Positions 54,440 through 61,828 of a DNA stretch of 64,000 nucleotides are shown here, one piece after another. The first letter of the stretch is position 1. Each line of letters opens with the position of its first letter. Origin of the DNA: Natrinema mahii (GTDB taxonomy: Archaea > Halobacteriota > Halobacteria > Halobacteriales > Natrialbaceae). The notes under the pieces were generated by a model. It was not told where the DNA came from, did no database searches, and saw only the letters and a list, made by a program, of their open reading frames with translations. Both the position numbers and the translations under genes were made by a program. Location of the stretch: positions 186,001 through 250,000 of the forward strand of contig JHUT02000003.1 in the NCBI GenBank assembly GCA_000690595.2, given 5' to 3'.

Positions 54440-54528
54440 TGCGAGGGTTGGGATTTGAACCACGGGAAGACGGTCGTTCACTCCGTTCGCGCGGCGACTT
54501 CCCTGATTCAAATCCAAGACCGCAGTCG
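54440..54528. repeat. tRNA-Leu-derived 3' fragment and inverted hairpin
   Basis: Bases 54440-54461 are identical to 54555-54576, the 3' 22 nt (T-arm half and acceptor) of the intact tRNA-Leu gene. From there ggatttgaaccacgggaag is inverted by cttccctgattcaaatcc at 54508-54525, giving a hairpin of about 80 bp built from tRNA-like sequence. It lies between the lipoprotein gene and the tRNA, and no gene covers it. Confidence 0.65.
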
Positions 54529-54554
54529 CTGCTCGCGGATTGCTCGCAGCGACA

Positions 54555-54638
54555 TGCGAGGGTTGGGATTTGAACCCAAGGACTCCTACGAGAGCGGGTC
54601 TTAAGCCCACCGCCGTTGGCCTGCTTGGCTACCCTCGC
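54555..54638 (-). tRNA. tRNA-Leu(UAA)
   Basis: An 84-nt tRNA on the minus strand. The acceptor stem is GCGAGGG with CCCTCGC and A73. The anticodon loop CUUAAGA gives UAA (Leu). The long variable arm (GCTCTCGTAGGAGTC) is typical of class II tRNA, and the T arm TGGGTTCAAATCCCA is complete. No intron. Fragments of the same gene flank it on both sides. Confidence 0.96.
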
Positions 54639-54868
54639 ACAGAAGCGCACTTGAGCGTAGTGCCCCCGCTGGAATGTGCGTTTCGATGTTCGTGTCGCGA
54701 GCGAACGACGTGAGCGAGCGGGTCGAGGAACCCCCTGCGGGGGTGACGACGACTTTTGGTGGAGCTTTTGCCAGTGAAGCGAGCGAAGCGCGGCGCTTGC
54801 GCCGCGCGAAACGAACGGGTGAAACCCGTGAGTGTGCGAGCGAAACGCAGCAAAAGGTCCCGGCGTGA
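54639..54868. other. Gene-free spacer with GC-rich hairpins
   Basis: Between the tRNA and its 5' fragment. It contains a perfect 9-bp hairpin (54786-54805, arms gcgcggcgc and gcgccgcgc), a cgggtgaaacccg repeat, and cttttgg / caaaagg segments typical of small haloarchaeal inverted-repeat elements. No open frame is supported; the long frames here are antisense noise. Confidence 0.5.
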
Positions 54869-54955
54869 TAAGCCCACCGCCGTTGGCCTGCTTGGCTACC
54901 CTCGCACAGAAGCGCACTCGGTGGTTGTTCCGGGGTGAGGATGTGCGTTTCGGTG
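54869..54955 (-). pseudogene. 5' fragment of tRNA-Leu(UAA) with its upstream flank
   Basis: Bases 54869-54905 are identical to 54602-54638, the 5' 37 nt of tRNA-Leu up to the anticodon loop; the match then breaks off. Homology continues upstream through the next ~13 bp and, less well, to about 54955, where gtgcgtttcg occurs in both. The fragment cannot fold into a tRNA. Confidence 0.8.
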
Positions 54956-54985
54956 TGTCGGTGGGGTCTGACCTCGAGCCGCGAC

Positions 54986-55327
54986 CTACCAGTCGACGCT
55001 CAACGTGCCGTCGCCGTGAGGATCGGGCGCGATCTCCTCGTCGGTCCGGCGGTCGACGACGTGGATACAGCCGTCGTCTTTCTTGGCCGGACAGACCTCC
55101 GCGGCGCGGACGTTGTGGTCCAGTTCGTCCTCGCCGATGAAGTACTCCTCGGGCTGGGCCATCCCGGAGGCGATCGACATCTCCCAGTTGTCGCTGACTT
55201 CGGCGCACTTGCCCGCGCCGAAGCATTTGTTGGCCTCGAAGATGATCTTGTAGGGCTTCTCGTCGACCGGGGGCGCGTCGCCGGAACCGACGTCGCTGGC
55301 CTGCTGGATACCGCCGTCATCGCTCAT
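54986..55327 (-). CDS. Ferredoxin-like [3Fe-4S]-type protein
   Basis: A 113-aa soluble electron carrier. Cluster ligands follow the single-cluster pattern: Cys in NKCFGAGKCAEV (C-x5-C) and a third in the EVCPAKKDDGC segment near residue 90. This spacing lacks one cysteine of a classical 4Fe-4S site, which suggests a [3Fe-4S] or low-potential single-cluster ferredoxin, of the type seen with P450 or oxygenase partners. The acidic N-terminus (GSGDAPPVDEKPY) is halophilic. The start is the ATG at 55327; the longer frame would add 67 residues of non-coding character. It has no obvious partner gene next to it. Confidence 0.8.
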   Translation of the reverse strand: MSDDGGIQQASDVGSGDAPPVDEKPYKIIFEANKCFGAGKCAEVSDNWEMSIASGMAQPEEYFIGEDELDHNVRAAEVCPAKKDDGCIHVVDRRTDEEIAPDPHGDGTLSVDW

Positions 55328-55587
55328 GTGTCCCCGTTCGAGCGAGCGGCCTTTCGCGTTACGGTTGGCGCGAGCGACGCGATCGATCCGGCCGTTGCAC
55401 AACGGCGCGATCCGGGAGCGATTCGGCCGTTGGTCACCGTCACCCTGCCGCTCGAGATGTGAACCACCGTCCACATCGAGGTCCTCTCGAGAGTCGTCGG
55501 CCCTAGTCGTACGCGTCCCGCTGACCACGCTTTGACAGTTACTGATTCGGCGCTCTCAAATAGCATTGAACTGGTAGGTATCGTATT

Positions 55588-55870
55588 TCATAGCGCAGCT
55601 GGTAATTCGACGACGACGGTTCCGTCCGTCTCGTCTCGAAATCGGATGCCGGATCGGTGGCGTACAGCGTCGAGTCACGGGCCAGAACCGACGGAAAACG
55701 CGGTGTCATCGATGTTCCGCTCCCCTGAGAGGCCGGAGAACACTCGAGTTCCAGCCGTCGTCTCGCGTCGAAACGCGCTGCAAGCGGACGGAGACGGTCG
55801 TCTCTGGATCGAAAGCAGCGTGCTGCCAATCGCACTGCTCGTCGGGTTGGGTCGCGGTTTCGACCCGAGC
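55588..55870 (-). pseudogene. Decayed HalOD1-like output-domain gene
   Basis: On the minus strand three pieces of plausible protein lie in different frames: DPETTVSVRLQRVSTRDDG (about 55770-55830), PLSGERNIDDTAFSV (about 55690-55730) and RFRDETDGTVVVELPAAL up to a TGA at 55588. In order they resemble the haloarchaeal HalOD1 output domain (TVSVR helix, PL-x-x-x-ID, final beta hairpin). Two frame changes and an internal stop separate them. No intact frame exists, so this is at best a remnant. Confidence 0.35.
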
Positions 55871-56124
55871 GACGTGAGTACCGGTTCCCGTTCGTGGGGT
55901 CGGCGATCGGCTTCCTGTCCCCCGTTGTGAACGGGTAGCCGAGTCCGACTGCCATTGAATGCTCTCTTATAGAAACACTATATGAATGTGATATTTGTCC
56001 GACTACGGTCGGCGACGTAACCACAGCGACGCGCACGGTATCCGTTCTCGCTCACAAACTCGGTACCGGAAGCCGTCGCTGAGCGTCACGATCCCGATTA
56101 CAAACATATGAGTGTAACACTCTG
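55871..56124. other. Gene-free stretch upstream of the decayed gene
   Basis: Together with 55328-55587 this makes an ~800-bp region without an intact gene. It holds the remnant described above and an AT-rich patch near 55965-55995 (ctcttatagaaac, then ctatatgaatg) that may be a leftover promoter for the decayed gene. Nothing else is recognised. Confidence 0.4.
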
Positions 56125-56901
56125 TCAGAACAGCGTCGCCTCGAGCGAACTGATTTCGGTCTCCAGCAGCCGTGCGATCTCCTCGATCGCCGACTCGTCG
56201 GTGGCCATTCGATACGTCGGGCCGCCGATCGAGAACGCCCCGAGGACCTCGCCGTCGGGGCTCGTTACGGCCGCGCCGACGGACCGATAGCCGGCGAGCA
56301 GTTCCTCGTCGTTGACCGCGTATCCGCGACGCCGGATCGCCTCGAGTTCGTCGAACAGGTCGGACTCGTCGGTGACGGTGTGGTCGGTCGTCGCCGGGAG
56401 CCCCCACCGACCGAGGATCTCGCGGACGCGCGATTCGGACAGCGACGCCAGCAGGGCCTTTCCGGAGGCGCAGTTGTGCATGTAGAACCGGTTGCCCGCC
56501 CGGAACGGACTGGACTCCGACAGGCCTCGCCGGGACGGCTCTCCGATCGCGTACTCGAGGGAGTACGCGCGGCCGTTCTCCTCGACGATGAAGTCGGCCT
56601 CGTGGCCGGTCGTCTTGGCGAGGGTGTAGACGTGCCGCCGCGCCGTCGCGTACAGCGGGTTTCGTTCGCGTGCGTGTTCGCCGAACGAGAGAAACTCGAG
56701 GCCGACGTGGACGGTATCGCCGTCCCGGACGAGAAACCCCTCGTCGATCAGCGTATGGAGGTGGTTGTGGACGGTGCTTTTCGCCAGCTCGAGGCGGTCG
56801 GCCAGTTCGCTCAGCGTGGCACCGTCGCTGTCGCGGACCGCGCGAACGAGTGCGAGCGACGTTTGCGTCGTCTTGACCGGTCGGGGGCGATCGTCGGTCA
56901 T
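56125..56901 (-). CDS. IclR-family transcriptional regulator
   Basis: A 258-aa regulator: an N-terminal winged helix (TLSELADRLELAKSTVHNHL, residues ~29-50) and a C-terminal IclR effector domain (FIVEENGRAYSLEYAIGE, then HNCASGKALLASLSE and YAVNDEELLAGYRSVGAAVTSPDGE). IclR proteins bind a small metabolite and repress or activate nearby catabolic genes. The start is the ATG at 56901. A perfect 12-bp inverted repeat enclosing a TATA element lies 70-100 bp upstream, so autoregulation is likely. Confidence 0.92.
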   Translation of the reverse strand: MTDDRPRPVKTTQTSLALVRAVRDSDGATLSELADRLELAKSTVHNHLHTLIDEGFLVRDGDTVHVGLEFLSFGEHARERNPLYATARRHVYTLAKTTGHEADFIVEENGRAYSLEYAIGEPSRRGLSESSPFRAGNRFYMHNCASGKALLASLSESRVREILGRWGLPATTDHTVTDESDLFDELEAIRRRGYAVNDEELLAGYRSVGAAVTSPDGEVLGAFSIGGPTYRMATDESAIEEIARLLETEISSLEATLF

Positions 56902-56969
56902 CGTTCGACGCCGTCGTGTCGTCCGTGCATAGTCGTTCGGAATGCGTGAATCGATTTCTGTAACGTTCG

Positions 56970-57000
56970 TTGAACATCCAGTTTATATCTGGATGTTCAA
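56970..57000. promoter_or_regulatory. IclR-type operator enclosing a TATA box
   Basis: A perfect inverted repeat: ttgaacatccag (56970-56981) and ctggatgttcaa (56989-57000), separated by the 7-bp spacer tttatat. The spacer reads as a TATA box on either strand. On the minus strand it is well placed for the iclR gene (start codon 68 bp beyond). A dimeric repressor bound here would cover the TATA. Confidence 0.8.
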
Positions 57001-57297
57001 TAGTGTAATATGGGTGTTCGGGAATCCGTGCCCACCGTCTATATATGCGTACTATTACCACGACCGTTCGGTCGGCGTCGGTGGCCGTGACGCGGCGCTC
57101 GTCGATGACTGTCCGTTCGAAACGCGTGAACGGTTGGCGACGAAGAGGGTTCGATCGAGCGAGTCCGTCCGTTGGACGCCGCGTGGGTTCGGCGTCGATC
57201 GCTCGCTGTTCACGCGTTCGGAACGAGTCCCCCGTCGACGACAGCGGACGGGTCCACGCTGTTGTCCGGTTTCGGATGGGAACCCGGTCGGTCGGCG
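57001..57297. other. Gene-free stretch upstream of the iclR operator
   Basis: About 300 bp with no supported gene. It includes an AT-richer tract (gtctatatatgcg, about 57031-57043) that could be a promoter on the plus strand, but no credible reading frame follows it. The rest is GC-rich and arginine-coding in all frames, typical of non-coding haloarchaeal DNA. Confidence 0.4.
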
Positions 57298-57396
57298 CTA
57301 ATCGGCGCCGCAGTGGTTCGTCCACCCGCAGTGCTGGCACCACTCGGCCGGCGCGTCGGTCGGTCGCCCACAGAGCGGACAGTTCGCCTCAGTCAT
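57298..57396 (-). CDS. 32-aa zinc-ribbon microprotein
   Basis: A 32-codon gene with two CxxC knuckles: CPLC and CQHC (ANCPLCGRPTD and EWCQHCGWTN), plus a last Cys near the end. The pattern is that of the small CPxCG-type zinc-finger proteins numerous in haloarchaea, about 30-70 aa, some of which affect biofilm, motility or metabolism. Its ATG (57396) lies inside the last codons of the upstream aldehyde dehydrogenase (8-bp overlap), so it is co-transcribed and translationally coupled. No function can be given beyond likely zinc binding. Confidence 0.8.
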   Translation of the reverse strand: MTEANCPLCGRPTDAPAEWCQHCGWTNHCGAD

Positions 57397-58924
57397 CGTC
57401 GGTCGTAATGTCTGCGGACAGTCCCTGGGCCATCTCGATGTCTTTCGAGTTGTTCAGCGTCCAGGCGGTGCGCTCGGTGACGGCCTCGATCACTTCGCGC
57501 CCGCTCGGGTAGCCGTTCCCGGACTTGTTGACGCCGCCGAATGGCAGGTGAACCTCCGCGCCGATACACGGCAGGTTCCCGTACGCGAGTCCGACCTCGG
57601 CGTTGTCGCGGTAGTAGTTGATCTCGCGGTAGTCCTCGGAGATGATCGCTCCCGCGAGCCCGTACTCGGTGTCGTTGTGGATCTCGACGCCGTCCTCGAT
57701 GTCACCCGAGTACGTCATGAGCGCGACGTGGGGGCCGAAGACCTCCTCTTGTGTACACCGGAGGTCGGCCTCTGGGTCGGCCTCGTAGACGAACGGGCCG
57801 ATCCAGTGGCCGTCCTCGTGGCCGTCGGGCACCTCCGCGTCGTCCAGTTCGTCGCGGTCGACGAGGACGTTCACGTCCTCGCTTCGCGCGAGTTCGTTGT
57901 ACTCGAGGACCTTCTCCTTGTGCTCGCCCTCGACGAGCGGTCCCATGAAGGTGTCCTCGGCCAGCGGATCGCCGACCGCGATGTTCTCGGCTACCTCGAC
58001 GAACCGTTCCTTGAACTCGTCGTAGACGTCCTCGTGGACGATCAGCCGTTCGGCGGAGACACAGCGCTGACCGGTGGTCTTGAACGAACTCATGACCGCC
58101 GAGTGAACGGCCGTATCGAGGTCGGCCTCGTCGCTGATGACGACGGCGTTCTTGCCGCCCATCTCGCAGGCCGCGAGCTTGCCGGGCTGTTCGGCGACGG
58201 TCTTGGCGACTTCCTGACCGACCTCGGCCGAGCCGGTAAAGAGGACGGTGTCGACGCGCGGGTCGTCGACGATCGAGGCCCCGGCGTCGCCGAAGCCCTG
58301 CACCATGTTGAACACCCCGTCGGGGATGCCGCTCTCCTCGAACATCTCGGCGATGATCTGGCCGCACCACGGGGTCTGCTCGGCGGGCTTCCAGACGACA
58401 GTGTTGCCCTCGACCAGCGAGACGGCCATGTGCCAGAACGGGATCGCGACGGGGAAGTTCCAGGGCGTGATACAGCCGACGACGCCCCGAGGCTTGCGCC
58501 GCATGTACGCGTCCTTGCTCCCGATTTCGGAGGGGACGACGTCACCGTGTGGGTGCCGGGCGTTGCCCGCGGCCCACTCGACCATGTGTGCGGCCTCGAC
58601 GACGTCGGCTTTCCCCTCGGAAATTTCCTTGCCACACTCCTTGGTGACGATCTCCCCGAGTTCGTCCGTTCGCTCGCGCAGTTCGTGGTAGATGTCCCAG
58701 AGGAACTCCGCGCGGTCGATGTACGACAGGTCGCGCCACTCTTCCTGTGCCGCCTCCGCGGCCTCGAGGGCGCGATCGACGTCGGCCTCCGTTCCGCGGT
58801 GGAAGGTTCGTAGCGTCTCGCCGGTCGCAGGGTTCTCGCTCGCGAAGGTTTCCTCGCCCTCGCCGTCCGTCCATTCGCCGTCGATGTAGTGTCGGTCGGG
58901 TCGGTCTGTCGTCTGCTGGCTCAT
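57389..58924 (-). CDS. Aldehyde dehydrogenase, P5C/semialdehyde dehydrogenase-like
   Basis: A 511-aa NAD(P)-dependent aldehyde dehydrogenase: TPWNFPVAIPFWHMAV, Glu254 in CEMGGKNA, Cys288 in GQRCVSAERL and GNLPCIGAEVHLPFGGVNKSGNG at the end. The RCVSAERL and the TEVHLPFGG-like pattern fits semialdehyde dehydrogenases such as delta-1-pyrroline-5-carboxylate or aminoadipate-semialdehyde dehydrogenase. The neighbouring SSS symporter and Bat-type regulator support a role in proline (or related amino acid) use. No proline dehydrogenase lies in the window. The start is the ATG at 58924. The microprotein gene overlaps its end. Confidence 0.85.
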   Translation of the reverse strand: MSQQTTDRPDRHYIDGEWTDGEGEETFASENPATGETLRTFHRGTEADVDRALEAAEAAQEEWRDLSYIDRAEFLWDIYHELRERTDELGEIVTKECGKEISEGKADVVEAAHMVEWAAGNARHPHGDVVPSEIGSKDAYMRRKPRGVVGCITPWNFPVAIPFWHMAVSLVEGNTVVWKPAEQTPWCGQIIAEMFEESGIPDGVFNMVQGFGDAGASIVDDPRVDTVLFTGSAEVGQEVAKTVAEQPGKLAACEMGGKNAVVISDEADLDTAVHSAVMSSFKTTGQRCVSAERLIVHEDVYDEFKERFVEVAENIAVGDPLAEDTFMGPLVEGEHKEKVLEYNELARSEDVNVLVDRDELDDAEVPDGHEDGHWIGPFVYEADPEADLRCTQEEVFGPHVALMTYSGDIEDGVEIHNDTEYGLAGAIISEDYREINYYRDNAEVGLAYGNLPCIGAEVHLPFGGVNKSGNGYPSGREVIEAVTERTAWTLNNSKDIEMAQGLSADITTDDD

Positions 58925-59081
58925 ACGGTACGGATGACGGATCACGGCGGAATAACCACGGCCTCCCATGGTCGGGCTCTGCTCCCGACGACGATCGCCG
59001 ACGGAGACCCCCGCTCGCTCCCCGCTTTGACTATCCGCTCGAGACGGGCACAGTGCGAGTCCGCGATCGGACCGTGGTATC

Positions 59082-59106
59082 GATATTCAGTATGTTTATG
59101 GTCCTC
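59082..59106 (+). promoter_or_regulatory. Promoter of the Bat-type regulator, shared motif
   Basis: cagtatgtttatggtcc (about 59086-59102) shares tatgtttatg with the promoter of the symporter unit at 59971-59980. gtttatg is TATA-like and lies ~40 bp before the ATG at 59136. Confidence 0.5.
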
Positions 59107-59135
59107 ACGGCAAACTGTTCGAGTAGAACCGATCC

Positions 59136-59864
59136 ATGAGCAGCACGAGTTCGACCACGACCACGACAGGGACGGCCGACGGGACGCGACTTACGCTCGA
59201 GATTTGGCATCCGGACTGCTGGGGCCTGCAGGCGACCGAGGCGGTCGACGCCGGCCTGCTCGTCCACACCGTCCATCGAACCGTCGAGGAGGCGGTCAAG
59301 GGTCACTTCACCGTCTACGCCGACACGACGGCACAACTCGACGAGTTCGTCGCGTTCGCGGACGAGTCCCCGCTGACGCACTCGACGGTCGAACTCGGAC
59401 AGCGACCCACGACGGCACCGAACCCGGGGAACGCCACGCGCGAACTGTTCGTCGAGTACGAGCCCGAACACAGCATCAGCGACACGCTCGTCTCGCATGG
59501 CTTCATCCACGACGCGTCGGTGCGCGTCGAGGGCGGCGTCGAACACTGGCCGGTCTTCGTCGCCGGCGGCCGCGACGAGATCCGGCAGCGACTCGAGGCC
59601 ATCCGGGCCGAGACGGACGCGGAGATTTCGATCAGTCGGGTCGCCACGCCCGACGGCGGTTCGTCGGAGACCGCCGACCGGACTGATCGCCTCACGCCGC
59701 GCCAGCGCGAGGCGTTCGAACTCGCGTGCGAGCGGAACTACTACGCGTGGCCCCGCGAGATCAGCACGCGCGAACTCGCGGACGAACTCGGCGTCTCGAA
59801 GACGACGCTGCTCGAACACCTCCGGACGGCCGAAGCGAAACTGCTCAACCCCGACGGCGTCTGA
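59136..59864 (+). CDS. Bat-type HTH regulator of the put-like island
   Basis: A 242-aa one-domain regulator. Residues ~20-175 form a sensor-like N-terminal domain (LEIWHPDCWGLQATEAVDAG). The C-terminal ~60 residues hold the HTH_10 region: LTPRQREAFELACERNYYAW, then REISTRELADELGVSKTTLLEHLRTAE. Similar regulators control bacterio-opsin and proline-utilisation genes in haloarchaea. The gene is divergent from the aldehyde dehydrogenase (212 bp) and 140 bp upstream of the symporter unit, and its promoter resembles that unit's. The ATG is at 59136. Confidence 0.85.
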   Translation: MSSTSSTTTTTGTADGTRLTLEIWHPDCWGLQATEAVDAGLLVHTVHRTVEEAVKGHFTVYADTTAQLDEFVAFADESPLTHSTVELGQRPTTAPNPGNATRELFVEYEPEHSISDTLVSHGFIHDASVRVEGGVEHWPVFVAGGRDEIRQRLEAIRAETDAEISISRVATPDGGSSETADRTDRLTPRQREAFELACERNYYAWPREISTRELADELGVSKTTLLEHLRTAEAKLLNPDGV

Positions 59865-59964
59865 CCGAACTGTGAGTCTCTCACCGACGCGGCACGGTGA
59901 CTGATCGCGTTCGCGTCGAACGTCCGATCGTTCCGTTTTGGGGTGCTCGCTATCAAAGGTGGCA

Positions 59965-59992
59965 ATCCGGTATGTTTATGTGTGGGTGGTAA
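59965..59992 (+). promoter_or_regulatory. Promoter of the symporter unit, shared motif
   Basis: ccggtatgtttatgtgtggg with TATA-like gtttatg (about 59973-59980) lies 25-30 bp before the start codon at 60005. It shares the ten-base core with the regulator promoter, suggesting one transcription factor or common basal elements. Confidence 0.5.
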
Positions 59993-60004
59993 GCACACGT
60001 CACT

Positions 60005-60151
60005 ATGCCCGAGAGTGGCTCAGTCGAATTGATCTGGTTATTCGGACCGTTCGTCCTGTACTTGGCAATGCTCGTCGTCTACTACGTCTGGGAAGGAAAG
60101 CGAGAGAAACGACTCCGAGAGCGCTACGAGGAGGCAAAGCATGGCCAGTGA
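60005..60151 (+). CDS. Symporter small accessory peptide (48 aa)
   Basis: A 48-aa peptide: short N-terminus, one hydrophobic helix (IWLFGPFVLYLAMLVVYYVWEG) and a charged, basic C-terminal tail (KREKRLRERYEEAKHGQ). It resembles the one-helix accessory proteins encoded immediately upstream of sodium:solute symporters. Its stop overlaps the start of the symporter gene by 11 bp (60141-60151), so translation is coupled. It probably assists insertion or stability of the symporter. The start is the ATG at 60005, ~28 bp after a TATA-like gtttatg. Confidence 0.8.
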   Translation: MPESGSVELIWLFGPFVLYLAMLVVYYVWEGKREKRLRERYEEAKHGQ

Positions 60152-61828
60152 GGGGTTGGCCGGCTCGGCCGGGAGTTGGGTACTCGGAACGTTTGCCGTC
60201 TATCTGCTCGTGCTCCTCGGTATCGGACTGTACTCCTCGCGGCTCATGGACTCCGTCGACGACTACGTCATCGGCGGCCGGAGCGTCGGCCCGGTCGTCA
60301 CCGGCTTCTCCGAACGCGCCTCCGAGATGAGCGGCTGGCTCACGCTCGGCGTCCCGAGCGACGCGTTCGGGACCGGCGTGATGGCCTTCTACAACGGCCT
60401 CGGGATGATCCCCGCCGACCTGTTCGCGTGGGCCGGTATCGCCAAGCGCCTCCGGAAGTACACGGAGATCGTGAAAGCGGTCACGCTGCCGACTTTCTTC
60501 GAGACGCGTCTCCAGGACGACACCGGCTACGTCAAGGGCGTCTCCGCGTTCGTACTGATGCTCTTCGAAGGCGGATACGTCGGCGCACAGATCGTCGCCG
60601 CCGGGACGCTGCTGGAGGTCCTCACCGGCGTCTCGTCGCTTGTCGGGATCCTCGTCGGCGGCGTCATCGTCGTCGGCTACACCATGCTCGGCGGTTACTT
60701 CGCCGTCGCGTGGTCCGACTACGTGCAGGGCGCGATCATCCTGGCCGCGTTCATCGTCCTGCCGATCATCGCCTTTACCAACTACGGGCTTCCGTTCGGC
60801 GAACTCGCGTCCGCCGGGAGTTCGTACACGAGCGTCACGGCCGGCATGACCGGCTGGGCCGCGATCTTCGGGATCATCAGCTACGCCGCCATCGGGCTCG
60901 GCATCCCCGGGAACCCCCACGTGATGGTCCGGTTCATGGGGATCGACGAGGTCGAGAACATCCGTCTGGCCGCGCTGGTCGCCCAGCTGTTCATGTTCGT
61001 CCCTACATCGGCGCCGGCTTCGTCGGGCTGTACGCGCTGGTCGCCTTCGGTCAGGGCGGCATCGAGGACCCGAACAACGTCATGCCGTTGCTCACCCTCG
61101 AGTTCTTCCCCGGTGCGATCGCGGGGATCATTCTGGCGGCCGCCCTCGCCGCGATGATGTCCAGCGCGGACTCGCAACTGCTCGTCGCGACGAGCGCCAT
61201 CGTCGAGGACGTCTACCACGGCTACGTCAACCCGGACGCGAGTCAGGAGCGGCTCGTTCGCTACTCCCAGTACGTCACGCTCGGGCTCGGCGCGGCGAGC
61301 GTCGCGTTCGCCTTCCTCGCACAGAACACGCCGATCTACACGCTCGTCCTCGACTACGCGTGGGGTGGCCTCGGCGCGGCCATCGGCCCGACGCTCATCG
61401 CGGCCGTGTGGTGGAAACGGGTCACCGCGACGGGCTCCGTCGCGAGCATGATCGTCGGCACCACGACGATGATCCTCTGGACGCAGCTATCGACCCTCCT
61501 CGAACTGGTCGGCCTCATGGGGACCATCGAGGGCTCGGCGTTTCTCACCGGGCTGGTCGGGGTCTACGGCCTCTTCCCCGCGTTCATCCTCTCGACGGTG
61601 ACGCTCATCGTCGTCTCGCTGCTGACGACGCCGCCCGAGGGCGTCGACGACCACTTCGATTCCTTCAACAAACCGCTCTCGGCGCTCTCGAGCGCCGACG
61701 ATCCGACCGGGACTCCCGACTACGTGACCGACGGCGGCCGCGACGTCGGTCCCAAGGCCGTCACGGAGACCGACAACATCCGCGCCCACGTGCGGGCCAG
61801 CGAGTACTGGGACGAGGGTGAGGAGTAA
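60141..61828 (+). pseudogene. putP: SSS-family Na+:solute (proline-type) symporter, frameshifted
   Basis: The sequence encodes a complete ~560-aa sodium:solute symporter in two frames. Frame 1 (60141 to about 61002) gives helices 1-8 with ASEMSGWLTLGVPSDAFG and WSDYVQGAIILAAFIVLP. Frame 2 (about 61003-61828) continues exactly with YIGAGFVGLYALVAFGQGGIE, SSADSQLLVATSAIVEDVYHGY and the rest. The break is in a CCC run at 61001-61003; one extra C would restore the frame. So it is a single-base deletion or a sequencing error. The gene ends TAA, immediately followed by the ATG of the next gene, as in a working operon. The likely substrate is proline. Confidence 0.9.

Noticed and set aside
54195-55226. 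343-codon minus-strand frame across the tRNA-Leu region
   Set aside because: It reads through the tRNA, its fragments and hairpins, and has no protein-like composition; such frames arise from repeated tRNA-derived DNA.
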